From: DASSFZ01 sp035693785
GTDB lineage: Bacteria > Chloroflexota > Anaerolineae > Fen-1058
Length of the DNA stretch: 5,408 bases
Direction: 5' to 3'
Assembly (NCBI GenBank): GCA_035693785.1
Contig: DASSFZ010000203.1
Coordinates: 1-5,408 of the forward strand
The position numbers and the translations under genes were made by a program. A model generated the notes under the pieces. It saw nothing but the letters and a program-made list of their open reading frames with translations. It searched no databases and was not told the DNA's origin. Each line of letters begins with the position of its first letter. Position 1 is the stretch's first letter. Shown here one piece after another: positions 1 to 5,408 of the stretch.

Positions 1-27
1 GAAACTGATCTACGTCCATCGAGCGAA

Positions 28-1272
28 GTGGACGCGCCCCGGCCCACCGCCCGGCGCGTGCTGCCCTTCGCCTTGACGCTCGTCACGCTGGCGATCGGCC
101 TGGTCATGGCCGCGGCCTACATCGCCATGCCGCTGGACGACCCTTCGCTGGTCGAGTCCACGCCCGGCCAGTTGGCGCTGTGGCTCGCCGCGCGCAACAA
201 TCTGGATGATGCGTCGGCGCTGGGGACGGCTCGCATCGCTCTGGTCGGCATGAGCCTGCTGGCAGCCGGCCTATCGGGCGGCGGACTGTACGCGCTGGCC
301 CGACGATCGGCGTCGAGCCAGCGCGCGTTGCTGTGGGTCCTGCTGAGCTTCGATGTGCTGGTGCTGAACGTTCCGCCGGTGGACGGCTCGCTGCTGTATC
401 CACTGCCGCTGGCCGGCATCGCTCTAGCGTTAGTTGCCCTGTTCGTTGCGCCCGGCCGCGTCTCGCGCACGCTGGGCGTGTTCGTCGTCATCTCGGCGCT
501 GCTGTGCTTCTGGGAAGTGTACATCGCGCTCGGCCAGGCGACGGGCAACACACTGCCGCTGACCGACTTTCCGTGGAAGATGCCGCACTGGCAGAACATC
601 GCCGAGCAGCTGCTGCAGCCGGCCCGGCGCAATGGCCCGCTGCTGCTGGTCGGCATCCTGGCCGAAGCGGCCTTCTTCACTTGGCGCGAGGCGTTCGTCG
701 GGTTCGTGGCCGGCAGTCTGCTGGGCTTCGTCCTGGGCACGCTGTTCGCGCATTCCAAGCTGTTGGAGCGCGCCCTGCTGCCGTATGCGATCGCCTCGCA
801 GACGGTGCCGATCCTGGCGATCGCGCCGATGATCGTCAGCGCGCTCGGCGCGGGCTGGCTGCCGGTGGCGGTCATCTCCGCCTACCTCACCTTCTTCCCG
901 GTGACGATCAACACGCTGCGCGGGCTGCTGTCGCCCGACCCGATAGCGCTGGAGCTGATGCGATCGTACGCCGCGCCGGCCTGGGCGGTGCTGTGGAAGC
1001 TGCGCGTGCCGGCGGCGCTGCCGTACATCTTCACCGCGCTGAAAGTGTCGGCGACGGGCAGCGTGGTCGGCGCGATCGTCGGCGAGCTGCCGTCGAGCCG
1101 CAGCGATGGGCTGGCGGCGGCAATCCTGCGCCACAGCGGCAACTATGCCTCCGAGCCGGAAAAGCTGTGGGCGACGATCGTGATCGCGGCGCTGGTCGGG
1201 ATTCTGTTTTTCAGCGCAGTGTCGCTGGTCGAGCGCTGGGTGATGAGGCGACGAGTGAGCGTCGAGAGTTAG
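28..1272 (+). CDS. ABC transporter permease, NitT/TauT/thiamine-precursor type, with extra N-terminal membrane region
   Basis: Inner-membrane permease of an ABC importer, forming half of the substrate channel, probably as a heterodimer with the permease at 2140-2973. The C-terminal part is the standard binding-protein-dependent transport domain. Residues about 149-168 contain an FWEVY segment that lines up with AWELI in the second permease (family helix 1), and further helices lie near 222-240, 250-271, 276-297, 333-353 and 381-403. The cytoplasmic EAA loop, which docks the ATPase, is at residues 309-332: it begins ELMRSYAA and ends VPAALP, with Ala at the usual Gly position. Residues 1-145 are additional and carry about four hydrophobic segments (11-33, 68-90, 98-115, 122-141). 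At 414 aa it is much longer than the usual 250-280. The GTG start at 28 has no clear ribosome binding site, and the frame is open back to base 1, so the gene may begin upstream of the window. It ends 16 nt before the ATPase gene. Family assignment is firm; the start is not. Confidence 0.88.
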   Translation: MDAPRPTARRVLPFALTLVTLAIGLVMAAAYIAMPLDDPSLVESTPGQLALWLAARNNLDDASALGTARIALVGMSLLAAGLSGGGLYALARRSASSQRALLWVLLSFDVLVLNVPPVDGSLLYPLPLAGIALALVALFVAPGRVSRTLGVFVVISALLCFWEVYIALGQATGNTLPLTDFPWKMPHWQNIAEQLLQPARRNGPLLLVGILAEAAFFTWREAFVGFVAGSLLGFVLGTLFAHSKLLERALLPYAIASQTVPILAIAPMIVSALGAGWLPVAVISAYLTFFPVTINTLRGLLSPDPIALELMRSYAAPAWAVLWKLRVPAALPYIFTALKVSATGSVVGAIVGELPSSRSDGLAAAILRHSGNYASEPEKLWATIVIAALVGILFFSAVSLVERWVMRRRVSVES

Positions 1273-1277
1273 AGTTC

Positions 1278-1282
1278 AGGAG
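1278..1282 (+). promoter_or_regulatory. Ribosome binding site of the ATPase gene
   Basis: AGGAG lies 6 nt upstream of the GTG at 1289 and supports that non-ATG start. It sits inside the 16-nt gap after the first permease, so the two genes are probably translated from one message. Confidence 0.7.
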
Positions 1283-1288
1283 TGAGGC

Positions 1289-2107
1289 GTGGATACGTCG
1301 ACGAGCGGCGGTTCACAAACCAGTAACCCGGATCAGAAAGTCGTTTCGATTAAGAACGTCCACAAGGTCTTCAATTCGGGCAGCGGCGATCCGGTGGTGG
1401 CCTTGCAGGACATCAACCTGGAGATCGGCGCCAACGAGTTCGTGTCGCTGACCGGCCCGTCGGGCTGTGGCAAATCGACGCTGCTGCGGCTGATCGCCGA
1501 TCTGCTCCAGCCCACATCCGGGCAGCTGCTGGTCAACGGCAAGCCGCCGCATCAGGCGCGGCAGGATCGCGATTACGGCTTCGTGTTCCAAGCGGCGACG
1601 CTGTACGACTGGCGCAGCGTGAGCCAGAACGTGCAGTTGCCGCTGGAGATCATGGGCTATTCGCCGCGCGAGCGAGCCGAACGCGCGCGCGCGATGCTGA
1701 AGCTGGTCGAGCTGGAGAAGTTCGCCGACTATCACCCCTGGCAGCTATCAGGCGGGATGCAGCAGCGCGTCGCCATCGCGCGGGCGCTGGCCTTCGAGCC
1801 GGCGCTGCTGCTGATGGACGAGCCGTTCGGCGCGCTGGACGAGTTCACCCGCGAGCGGATGAACATGGAGCTGCTCAACATCTGGGGCAAGGCGGGCGGC
1901 ACGATCATTTTCGTCACGCACAGCATCCCCGAAGCCGTGTTTCTGTCCAGCCGGGTGGTGGTCATGTCGCCGCGGCCGGGGCGCATCACGAAAGTGACGA
2001 ACATCGACTTGCTGCGGCCGCGCAACTTCGAGACGCGCGAAGATCCGCGCTTCTTCGCGGCGGTGACCGAAGTGCGCGAGAGCCTGCGCGAGGCGTACGG
2101 CGTGTGA
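1289..2107 (+). CDS. ABC transporter ATP-binding protein (NitT/TauT family)
   Basis: Cytoplasmic ATPase that powers the importer. All nucleotide-binding motifs are intact: Walker A GPSGCGKST at residues 56-64, Q-loop Gln101 in FVFQ, signature LSGGMQQR at 153-160, Walker B LLLMDE at 173-178 with catalytic Glu178, D-loop ALD at 182-184, and switch His211 in VTHS. The Q-loop region (AATLYDWRSVSQNV) and the MSPRPGRI segment near the C-terminus are typical of ATPases of nitrate, taurine and thiamine-precursor importers. The length of 272 aa is normal for the group. The domain proper begins near residue 18 (VVSIKNVHKVF), so the first 17 residues are a Ser/Thr-rich extension. The GTG start is backed by AGGAG at 1278-1282. 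The gene lies between the two permease genes, consistent with one ATPase homodimer serving a heterodimeric permease. The substrate cannot be read from this subunit. Confidence 0.95.
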   Translation: MDTSTSGGSQTSNPDQKVVSIKNVHKVFNSGSGDPVVALQDINLEIGANEFVSLTGPSGCGKSTLLRLIADLLQPTSGQLLVNGKPPHQARQDRDYGFVFQAATLYDWRSVSQNVQLPLEIMGYSPRERAERARAMLKLVELEKFADYHPWQLSGGMQQRVAIARALAFEPALLLMDEPFGALDEFTRERMNMELLNIWGKAGGTIIFVTHSIPEAVFLSSRVVVMSPRPGRITKVTNIDLLRPRNFETREDPRFFAAVTEVRESLREAYGV

Positions 2108-2139
2108 CGCATGGCGAGTGACGGGCGACAAGTGAGACG

Positions 2140-2973
2140 ATGAGCGACAGTCAACCCGATACAAGCGATAAGCGCTATGCGATAAGCGATAAGCCAGTCG
2201 CTCTCAGTCGCCTGCGCTATTACCTGCCGACGCTCGTCGTGGCGGTGGTGGTGCTGCTGGCCTGGGAACTGATCGTGCGCGTGTTCGACATCAAGCAGTT
2301 TCTGATCCCCAAGCCGACGAGCATTCTCGAAGCATTCGCCGACCAGCAGTCGATCCTGTTCGACAAGGCGTTCAATACGCTGCGCAGCGCGTTCGGCGGC
2401 TTCGCGCTGGGCAGCGCTGGCGGCATCGTCATGGCGCTGGTCACGGCGCGCTGGGTGATGTTGCGCCAGGCGATGATGCCGTTCGCCATCGCCGCCAACT
2501 CGGTGCCGATTATCGCCTTTTCGCCGATCCTGTTCAACTGGTTCGGCCCCAGCAACCCGTTCTCGTGGATGGCGATCGTGGCCGTGATCGTGTTCTTCCC
2601 GGTGATGATCAACATGGTGCGTGGGCTGGTCGAGGTCGATGCCAGCGCGCTGGAGATGATGCGCTCCTACGCCGCCAGCGACTTCAAGATTCTGTTCGCG
2701 CTGCGCATTCCGAACGCGCTGCCGTTCCTGTTCAGCGCGCTGCGGGTGGCGACGGTGCTGAGCATGATCGGTGCAGTGGTGGCCGACTTCTTCGGAGTGG
2801 AGCGGGCAACCATTGGCAAATACATCACGCAGGAATCAGCCAGCTTTCGGTTCGAGAACACCTGGGCGGCGATCCTGCTTGTCAGCGTGATCGGCATCGC
2901 GTTCTATCTGGTCGTGGCCGTCGCCGAGCGCAGCGTCATGCCCTGGCACGTGTCGGTTCGGAAGACGGAATGA
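2140..2973 (+). CDS. ABC transporter permease, standard-length partner
   Basis: Second inner-membrane channel subunit of the same importer. Its 277 aa match the normal size of the family, with six predicted helices at about 30-49, 82-103, 112-131, 143-161, 196-214 and 242-262. The EAA loop that contacts the ATPase spans residues 172-195, beginning EMMRSYAA and ending IPNALP. It is very like that of the first permease, including Ala for the usual Gly, so the two look like diverged paralogues. IPKPTSI at 56-62 corresponds to the PSP motif of the family. The ATG at 2140 is the only start: an in-frame TGA lies at 2119-2121 and there is no Met before residue 98. The ribosome binding site is weak. 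The start overlaps the stop of a 10-codon frame (ATGA at 2140-2143), which could allow coupled translation. The first 20 residues are polar and encoded partly by a 9-nt repeat (see 2165-2194), so this tail is probably unstructured. Confidence 0.93.
   Translation: MSDSQPDTSDKRYAISDKPVALSRLRYYLPTLVVAVVVLLAWELIVRVFDIKQFLIPKPTSILEAFADQQSILFDKAFNTLRSAFGGFALGSAGGIVMALVTARWVMLRQAMMPFAIAANSVPIIAFSPILFNWFGPSNPFSWMAIVAVIVFFPVMINMVRGLVEVDASALEMMRSYAASDFKILFALRIPNALPFLFSALRVATVLSMIGAVVADFFGVERATIGKYITQESASFRFENTWAAILLVSVIGIAFYLVVAVAERSVMPWHVSVRKTE
2165..2194 (+). repeat. Three copies of GCGATAAGC inside the permease 5' end
   Basis: GCGATAAGC occurs at 2165-2173, 2179-2187 and 2186-2194, the last two overlapping by two bases. 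The first and third copies are read in the same frame and give Ser-Asp-Lys (residues 9-11 and 16-18). The middle one is read in another register as Ala-Ile-Ser. The copies lie wholly within the N-terminal tail before the first membrane helix, so the tail looks like former intergenic repeat DNA that has become coding. Confidence 0.7.
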
Positions 2974-3110
2974 GGCTGAGGCGCAAAACGCAAATCGTGC
3001 GACGCGAGTCAATCTCTGGCTGACGAAAGGGGGGATGCCCGGCGACTTTCAACCATTCATGCGGTCTTCAAGTGATTCGATCTTAGTTCATCTTCCAGGA
3101 GGAGAGAGAA
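2974..3110 (+). promoter_or_regulatory. Gap before the binding-protein gene, possible leader or promoter region
   Basis: This is the longest non-coding stretch in the window (137 nt). The first half is GC-rich and includes a run of six G near 3029-3034. Bases 3051-3100 contain only 21 G or C in 50, clearly more AT-rich than the flanking genes, as expected for a promoter or an unstructured leader. I could not identify a convincing -35/-10 pair, an operator palindrome or a riboswitch core. A separate promoter here would let the binding protein be made in excess over the membrane subunits, which is common for such systems, but this is inference. Confidence 0.3.
3097..3102 (+). promoter_or_regulatory. 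Strong ribosome binding site of the binding-protein gene
   Basis: AGGAGG lies 8 nt upstream of the ATG at 3111, followed by a purine-only spacer. It is stronger than the sites of the permease and ATPase genes, which fits a higher output of the binding protein. Confidence 0.85.
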
Positions 3111-4238
3111 ATGAATCGCAAAGCATTGGGACTGTTCGGACTGCTCATCGTCGCCAGTCTGGCGTTGTCGGCCTGCCAGCAGGCCGCACCCGCCGCGACG
3201 GAAGCGGCCACGACCGAGGCGCCGCAGGAGATGGCTGCGGTCCGCCTGCAGCTGCAGTGGGTGGCGCAGTCGCAGTTCGCCGGCTACTACGCGGCGCTGG
3301 CCGAGGGTTACTACAAAGAAGAAAGTCTCGACGTGACATTCCTCGAAGGCGCGCCGGAAATCACACCGCAACAGGTGTGCGCCAACGGTGGCGCGGATAT
3401 CTGCATCGCCTGGACGCCCAAAGCGCTCCAGTCGCGCGAGCAGGGCGCCGACCTGGTGAACATCAGCCAGGTCTTCCAGCGCTCGGGCACGCTGTCGGTG
3501 GCGTTTGCCGGCAGCGGTATCCAGTCGGTGGAAGACCTCAGAGGCAAGCGCGTCGGAGTGTGGGACTTCGGCAACGAGCACGAAGTCTTCGCTGCGCTGC
3601 GCAAGTTCGGGATCGATCCAGAGAATCCGGACGATGTGACGATCAAGATTCAGCCGTTCGATATGACGCTGCTGCTGACGAACGAGATCGACGCCGCCGA
3701 GGCGATGACGTACAACGAGTACGCTCAGGTGCTGGAGCAGGTCAACCCCGCTACCGGCGAGCTATACCAGCCCGAAGACCTGGTTGTGATTAACTACAAC
3801 GACGTCGGCACGGCCATGCTGCAGGACGCTTTGTGGGCAACCGAGAGCTGGCTGGGGCAGGAGGGCAATGAGGACGTGGCCGTGAGATTCCTGCGCGCGT
3901 CCTATAAGGGCTGGATCTTCTGTCGCGACAATTTCGACGCGTGCGTGGCGCACGTGCTGGCGGCCGGCCCAACGCTGGGCGAAAGCCACATGCGCTGGCA
4001 GCTCAATGAGATCAACAAGCTGATCTGGCCCTCACCCAACGGCATCGGCCAGATGGACAAGGCGCTGTACGATCAAACGGTCGCCGTGGCGATTGAGGGC
4101 AAAGTGCTGACCAAAGAGCCGGACGCAGGCGCGTATCGCACCGACCTATCCGCGAAGGCGCTGGAGGGGTTGGAGGGCGACACGAAGGGCGCCGGCTTCA
4201 CACCCATCACGGTCGAAGTAAGGCCGGGCGGCGAGTAA
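3111..4238 (+). CDS. ABC transporter substrate-binding lipoprotein, NMT1/THI5-like
   Basis: Extracytoplasmic receptor that delivers the substrate to the two permeases. Residues 1-21 form a lipoprotein signal peptide: basic NRK, a hydrophobic core, and lipobox LSAC at 19-22 with Cys22 as the lipid-anchored residue. An Ala/Thr/Glu-rich tether follows to about residue 41. The mature domain opens with VRLQLQWVAQSQFAGYYAAL (44-63), then EGYYKEESLDVTFLEG, the typical first strand and helix of the NMT1/THI5 family. VEDLRGKRVGVWDFG at 140-154 marks the second lobe boundary seen in related binding proteins. Known members bind thiamine pyrimidine precursors, riboflavin, or other aromatic and N-heterocyclic compounds. 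The Cys-rich CCCFC motif of fungal THI5 synthase is absent, so this is a receptor and not an enzyme. Four further Cys (90, 98, 271, 278) could form disulfides. At 375 aa it is a little longer than usual. The start is fixed by AGGAGG at 3097-3102. The downstream hydrolase favours a carbamoyl or pyrimidine-derived ligand, but this is unproven. Confidence 0.92.
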   Translation: MNRKALGLFGLLIVASLALSACQQAAPAATEAATTEAPQEMAAVRLQLQWVAQSQFAGYYAALAEGYYKEESLDVTFLEGAPEITPQQVCANGGADICIAWTPKALQSREQGADLVNISQVFQRSGTLSVAFAGSGIQSVEDLRGKRVGVWDFGNEHEVFAALRKFGIDPENPDDVTIKIQPFDMTLLLTNEIDAAEAMTYNEYAQVLEQVNPATGELYQPEDLVVINYNDVGTAMLQDALWATESWLGQEGNEDVAVRFLRASYKGWIFCRDNFDACVAHVLAAGPTLGESHMRWQLNEINKLIWPSPNGIGQMDKALYDQTVAVAIEGKVLTKEPDAGAYRTDLSAKALEGLEGDTKGAGFTPITVEVRPGGE

Positions 4239-4302
4239 TTCCCTCAGTTCCCTGAGTTCCCCACTTCTTGTAACAGGAACTGAAGGAACTCAGGGAACTC
4301 TT
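4239..4302 (+). repeat. Inverted arrays of 9-nt repeats between transporter and hydrolase
   Basis: Immediately after the TAA of the binding-protein gene come three 9-nt units, TTCCCTCAG (4239-4247), TTCCCTGAG (4248-4256) and TTCCCCACT (4257-4265). After a 10-nt spacer come three units of the opposite orientation: GGAACTGAA (4276-4284), GGAACTCAG (4285-4293) and GGAACTCTT (4294-4302). The repeats fill nearly the whole 77-nt gap. The exact 9-nt periodicity on both arms indicates tandem duplication of one short unit as well as inversion. Confidence 0.85.
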
Positions 4303-4304
4303 TT
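4246..4304 (+). terminator. Hairpin with short T run, possible terminator or attenuator
   Basis: AGTTCCCTGAGTTCC (4246-4260) pairs perfectly with GGAACTCAGGGAACT (4285-4299), a 15-bp stem, followed by C and TTTT (4301-4304). The loop of 24 nt is large and the T run is short, so it would be a weak intrinsic terminator. Because the arms are 9-nt repeats, alternative registers are possible, for example 4245-4251 with 4276-4282 and 4254-4260 with 4294-4300. It lies directly upstream of the hydrolase ribosome binding site, so it may partly separate hydrolase expression from the transporter or protect the 3' end of the transporter message. Confidence 0.5.
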
Positions 4305-4305
4305 C

Positions 4306-4310
4306 GGAGG
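4306..4310 (+). promoter_or_regulatory. Ribosome binding site that decides the hydrolase start
   Basis: GGAGG, extended to GGAGGTGA at 4306-4313, is a near-perfect complement of the 16S rRNA tail and sits 5 nt before the ATG at 4316. The in-frame GTG at 4310 would overlap this site, so ATG 4316 is the better start. Confidence 0.85.
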
Positions 4311-4315
4311 TGAGC

Positions 4316-5179
4316 ATGGCACGTATCGTTCGCGGCGCGCTGTTCCAGGCGACGTGGCCGGGCAGCAAAGAGAAAATGATCGAGAAGCACGTCGCCGCCG
4401 CCGAGGAAGCGGCGAAGCACGGCACACAGATCATGTGCTGGCAGGAGTTGTTCTACGGCCCGTACTTCTGCCAGGTGCAGGATGCGAAGCACTACAGTTG
4501 GACCGAGCGCATCCCCGACGGCCCGACGACCAAGCTGGCGATGGACCTGGCGAAGCGGCTCAAGATGGTGCTGATCGTGCCGATGTACGAGGAAGACCAG
4601 ACGGGCGTATACTACAACACCGCCGCCGTGATCGACGCCGACGGCGCATTTCTGGGCAAGTATCGCAAGACGCACATCCCGCAGGTCAATGGCTTCTGGG
4701 AGAAGTTCTACTTCCGCCCGGGCAATCTCGGTTATCCGGTTTTCGACACTGCCGTCGGCAAGGTCGGTGTGTACATTTGTTACGACCGGCACTTCCCGGA
4801 AGGGCCGCGCATGCTCGGCCTGCACGGCGCGGAGATCATCTTCATCCCGTCGGCCACCTCGCGCGGGCTGTCGATGCACTTGTGGGAAATCGAGCAGCGC
4901 TCGCACGCCATCTTCAACGGCGTGTTCGTCGGCACGATCAATCGCGTCGGCAAGGAGGAGGAGCTTGGCCCGAACGACTATTACGGCATGTCGTATTTCT
5001 GCGACCCGCGCGGCCAGTACGTGCCTGACATCCTCACCCGCCAAGCGAAGGCGAGCGACACCGAAGAGCAGTTGATCGTCGCCGACCTGAATCTCGATCT
5101 GGTGCAGGAAGTCCGCAACACGTGGCAGTTCTACCGCGATCGGCGCCCGGAGATGTACGGAGATATTGTCGCAGCGTAG
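4316..5179 (+). CDS. Nitrilase-superfamily amidohydrolase, probable beta-ureidopropionase (N-carbamoyl-beta-alanine amidohydrolase)
   Basis: Cytoplasmic C-N hydrolase with the complete nitrilase catalytic triad: Glu44 in WQELF, Lys118 in YRKTHIP and Cys155 in VYICYDRH. The closest pattern known to me is beta-ureidopropionase (UPB1/PydC type), which splits N-carbamoyl-beta-alanine into beta-alanine, CO2 and ammonia as the last step of reductive pyrimidine breakdown. Shared segments include DGPTT (68-72), YYNTAAVI (99-106), GNLGYPVF (136-143), PSAT (178-181), the LW.IE.R..AI.N stretch, INRVG, the YYGMSYF motif and the final W.F..RRPEMY. The length is 287 aa from ATG 4316, chosen over GTG 4310 because of the ribosome binding site; bacterial members are close to this, while the vertebrate enzyme has a longer N-terminus. 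The gene follows an importer operon after a hairpin, suggesting that it processes the imported compound. Alternatives are an N-carbamoyl amino acid or N-carbamoylputrescine amidase, which share the fold. The superfamily is certain; the exact substrate is only likely. Confidence 0.9.
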   Translation: MARIVRGALFQATWPGSKEKMIEKHVAAAEEAAKHGTQIMCWQELFYGPYFCQVQDAKHYSWTERIPDGPTTKLAMDLAKRLKMVLIVPMYEEDQTGVYYNTAAVIDADGAFLGKYRKTHIPQVNGFWEKFYFRPGNLGYPVFDTAVGKVGVYICYDRHFPEGPRMLGLHGAEIIFIPSATSRGLSMHLWEIEQRSHAIFNGVFVGTINRVGKEEELGPNDYYGMSYFCDPRGQYVPDILTRQAKASDTEEQLIVADLNLDLVQEVRNTWQFYRDRRPEMYGDIVAA

Positions 5180-5214
5180 AACCTCTTGCCTACGGCGTGA
5201 GCGCATCAGTGGCA

Positions 5215-5408
5215 ATGAGTCGGACAACCTTTACCGAGGCCGAATTGCGTTTCCTGGCCCGGATGCGGGTGGCCCGGCTGGCGACTGCGGACGCCTCCGG
5301 CCAGCCGCACGTCGTCCCAATCGTCTTTGCGACAGACGGCCATCACCTGTACACGCCGCTCGACGAGAAGCCCAAGCGCGTCGAGCCTCGACAGTTGAAG
5401 CGTGTGCG
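5215..5408 (+). CDS. PPOX-class (F420/flavin-dependent) oxidoreductase, 5' part only
   Basis: The reading frame is open from here to the window end (about 64 codons), so the 3' end is missing. The translation begins MSRTTFTEAELRFLARMRVA and continues with RLATADASGQPHVVPIVFAT, then DGHHLYTPLDEKPKR. The RVARLAT..ASGQPHVVP pattern followed by a second strand and a KPKR motif is typical of pyridoxamine-phosphate-oxidase-like split-barrel proteins, in particular the F420-dependent group related to mycobacterial Rv0121. Members bind FMN or F420 and reduce small substrates. The start is uncertain: in-frame GTG at 5197 and 5209 precede ATG 5215, and none has a good ribosome binding site. The ATG is chosen because the conserved domain begins within about 8 residues of it. 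It lies 35 nt after the hydrolase and could be cotranscribed, but a functional link is not evident. Confidence 0.8.
   Translation, partial: MSRTTFTEAELRFLARMRVARLATADASGQPHVVPIVFATDGHHLYTPLDEKPKRVEPRQLKRV

Noticed and set aside
117..875. Antisense open frame (252 codons) over the first permease
   Set aside because: Ser/Ala/Arg-rich shadow of the permease with no domain and no ribosome binding site.
333..1451. Second + strand open frame of 372 codons over the first permease
   Set aside because: Its Arg/Ala/Gly-rich translation has no membrane pattern or domain, and the overlapping permease frame has a clear family signature; the frame also runs into the ATPase gene.
2974..3110. Possible TPP riboswitch upstream of the NMT1/THI5-like gene
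   Set aside because: The conserved CUGAGA and the second conserved core of TPP riboswitches are not present; the GGCTGAGGC near the start of the gap does not continue into the rest of the motif.
3111..4238. Fungal-type THI5 pyrimidine synthase
   Set aside because: It has a lipoprotein signal and no CCCFC motif, and lies beside permease and ATPase genes, so it is a transport receptor.
4310..4315. GTG at 4310 as the hydrolase start
   Set aside because: It overlaps the ribosome binding site GGAGGTGA; ATG 4316 has the correct spacing.
4244..5227. Long antisense open frame (327 codons) opposite the hydrolase
   Set aside because: It mirrors the codon structure of a clear hydrolase gene in GC-rich DNA, shows no recognisable domain, and is rich in Arg, His and Val as expected from reverse reading.

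Overview
The window reads as a GC-rich bacterial chromosome segment. It holds one compact, same-strand gene cluster: a complete ABC uptake system (permease, ATPase, second permease, lipoprotein substrate-binding protein), then a nitrilase-superfamily amidohydrolase that most resembles beta-ureidopropionase, and then the 5' part of a PPOX-type flavin/F420-dependent oxidoreductase. All six genes lie on the + strand. I see no RNA genes, insertion sequences or CRISPR arrays. The lipobox-bearing binding protein, the probable F420-type oxidoreductase and the short repeats at gene junctions would suit a member of the Chloroflexota. That placement is an inference, because no phylogenetic marker is present.

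Layout: a permease with an extra N-terminal membrane region occupies about 28-1272, and its frame is already open at base 1, so its true start may lie outside the window. The ATPase (1289-2107) and a normal-length permease (2140-2973) follow at 16 and 32 nt. A 137-nt gap with an AT-enriched second half precedes the binding protein (3111-4238), which has the strongest ribosome binding site of the transporter genes. A 77-nt gap made almost entirely of 9-nt repeats in inverted orientation forms a 15-bp hairpin with a short T run. The hydrolase (4316-5179) starts directly after it, and the oxidoreductase starts near 5215 and runs off the end.

Working model: the binding protein, of the NMT1/THI5 family, captures a small N-heterocyclic or carbamoyl compound outside the membrane. 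The two different permeases and the ATPase import it, and the cytoplasmic hydrolase cleaves a C-N bond, by its sequence an N-carbamoyl-beta-amino acid giving beta-alanine, CO2 and ammonia. This would be a scavenging route tied to reductive pyrimidine breakdown. The substrate is not proven. NMT1/THI5-type transporters are often labelled thiamine-precursor importers, but nothing thiamine-related (no TPP riboswitch, no thi gene) is seen here.

The most unusual things are the extra four-helix region on only one of the two permeases, the inverted 9-nt repeat array between transporter and hydrolase, and the repeat-derived N-terminus of the second permease.
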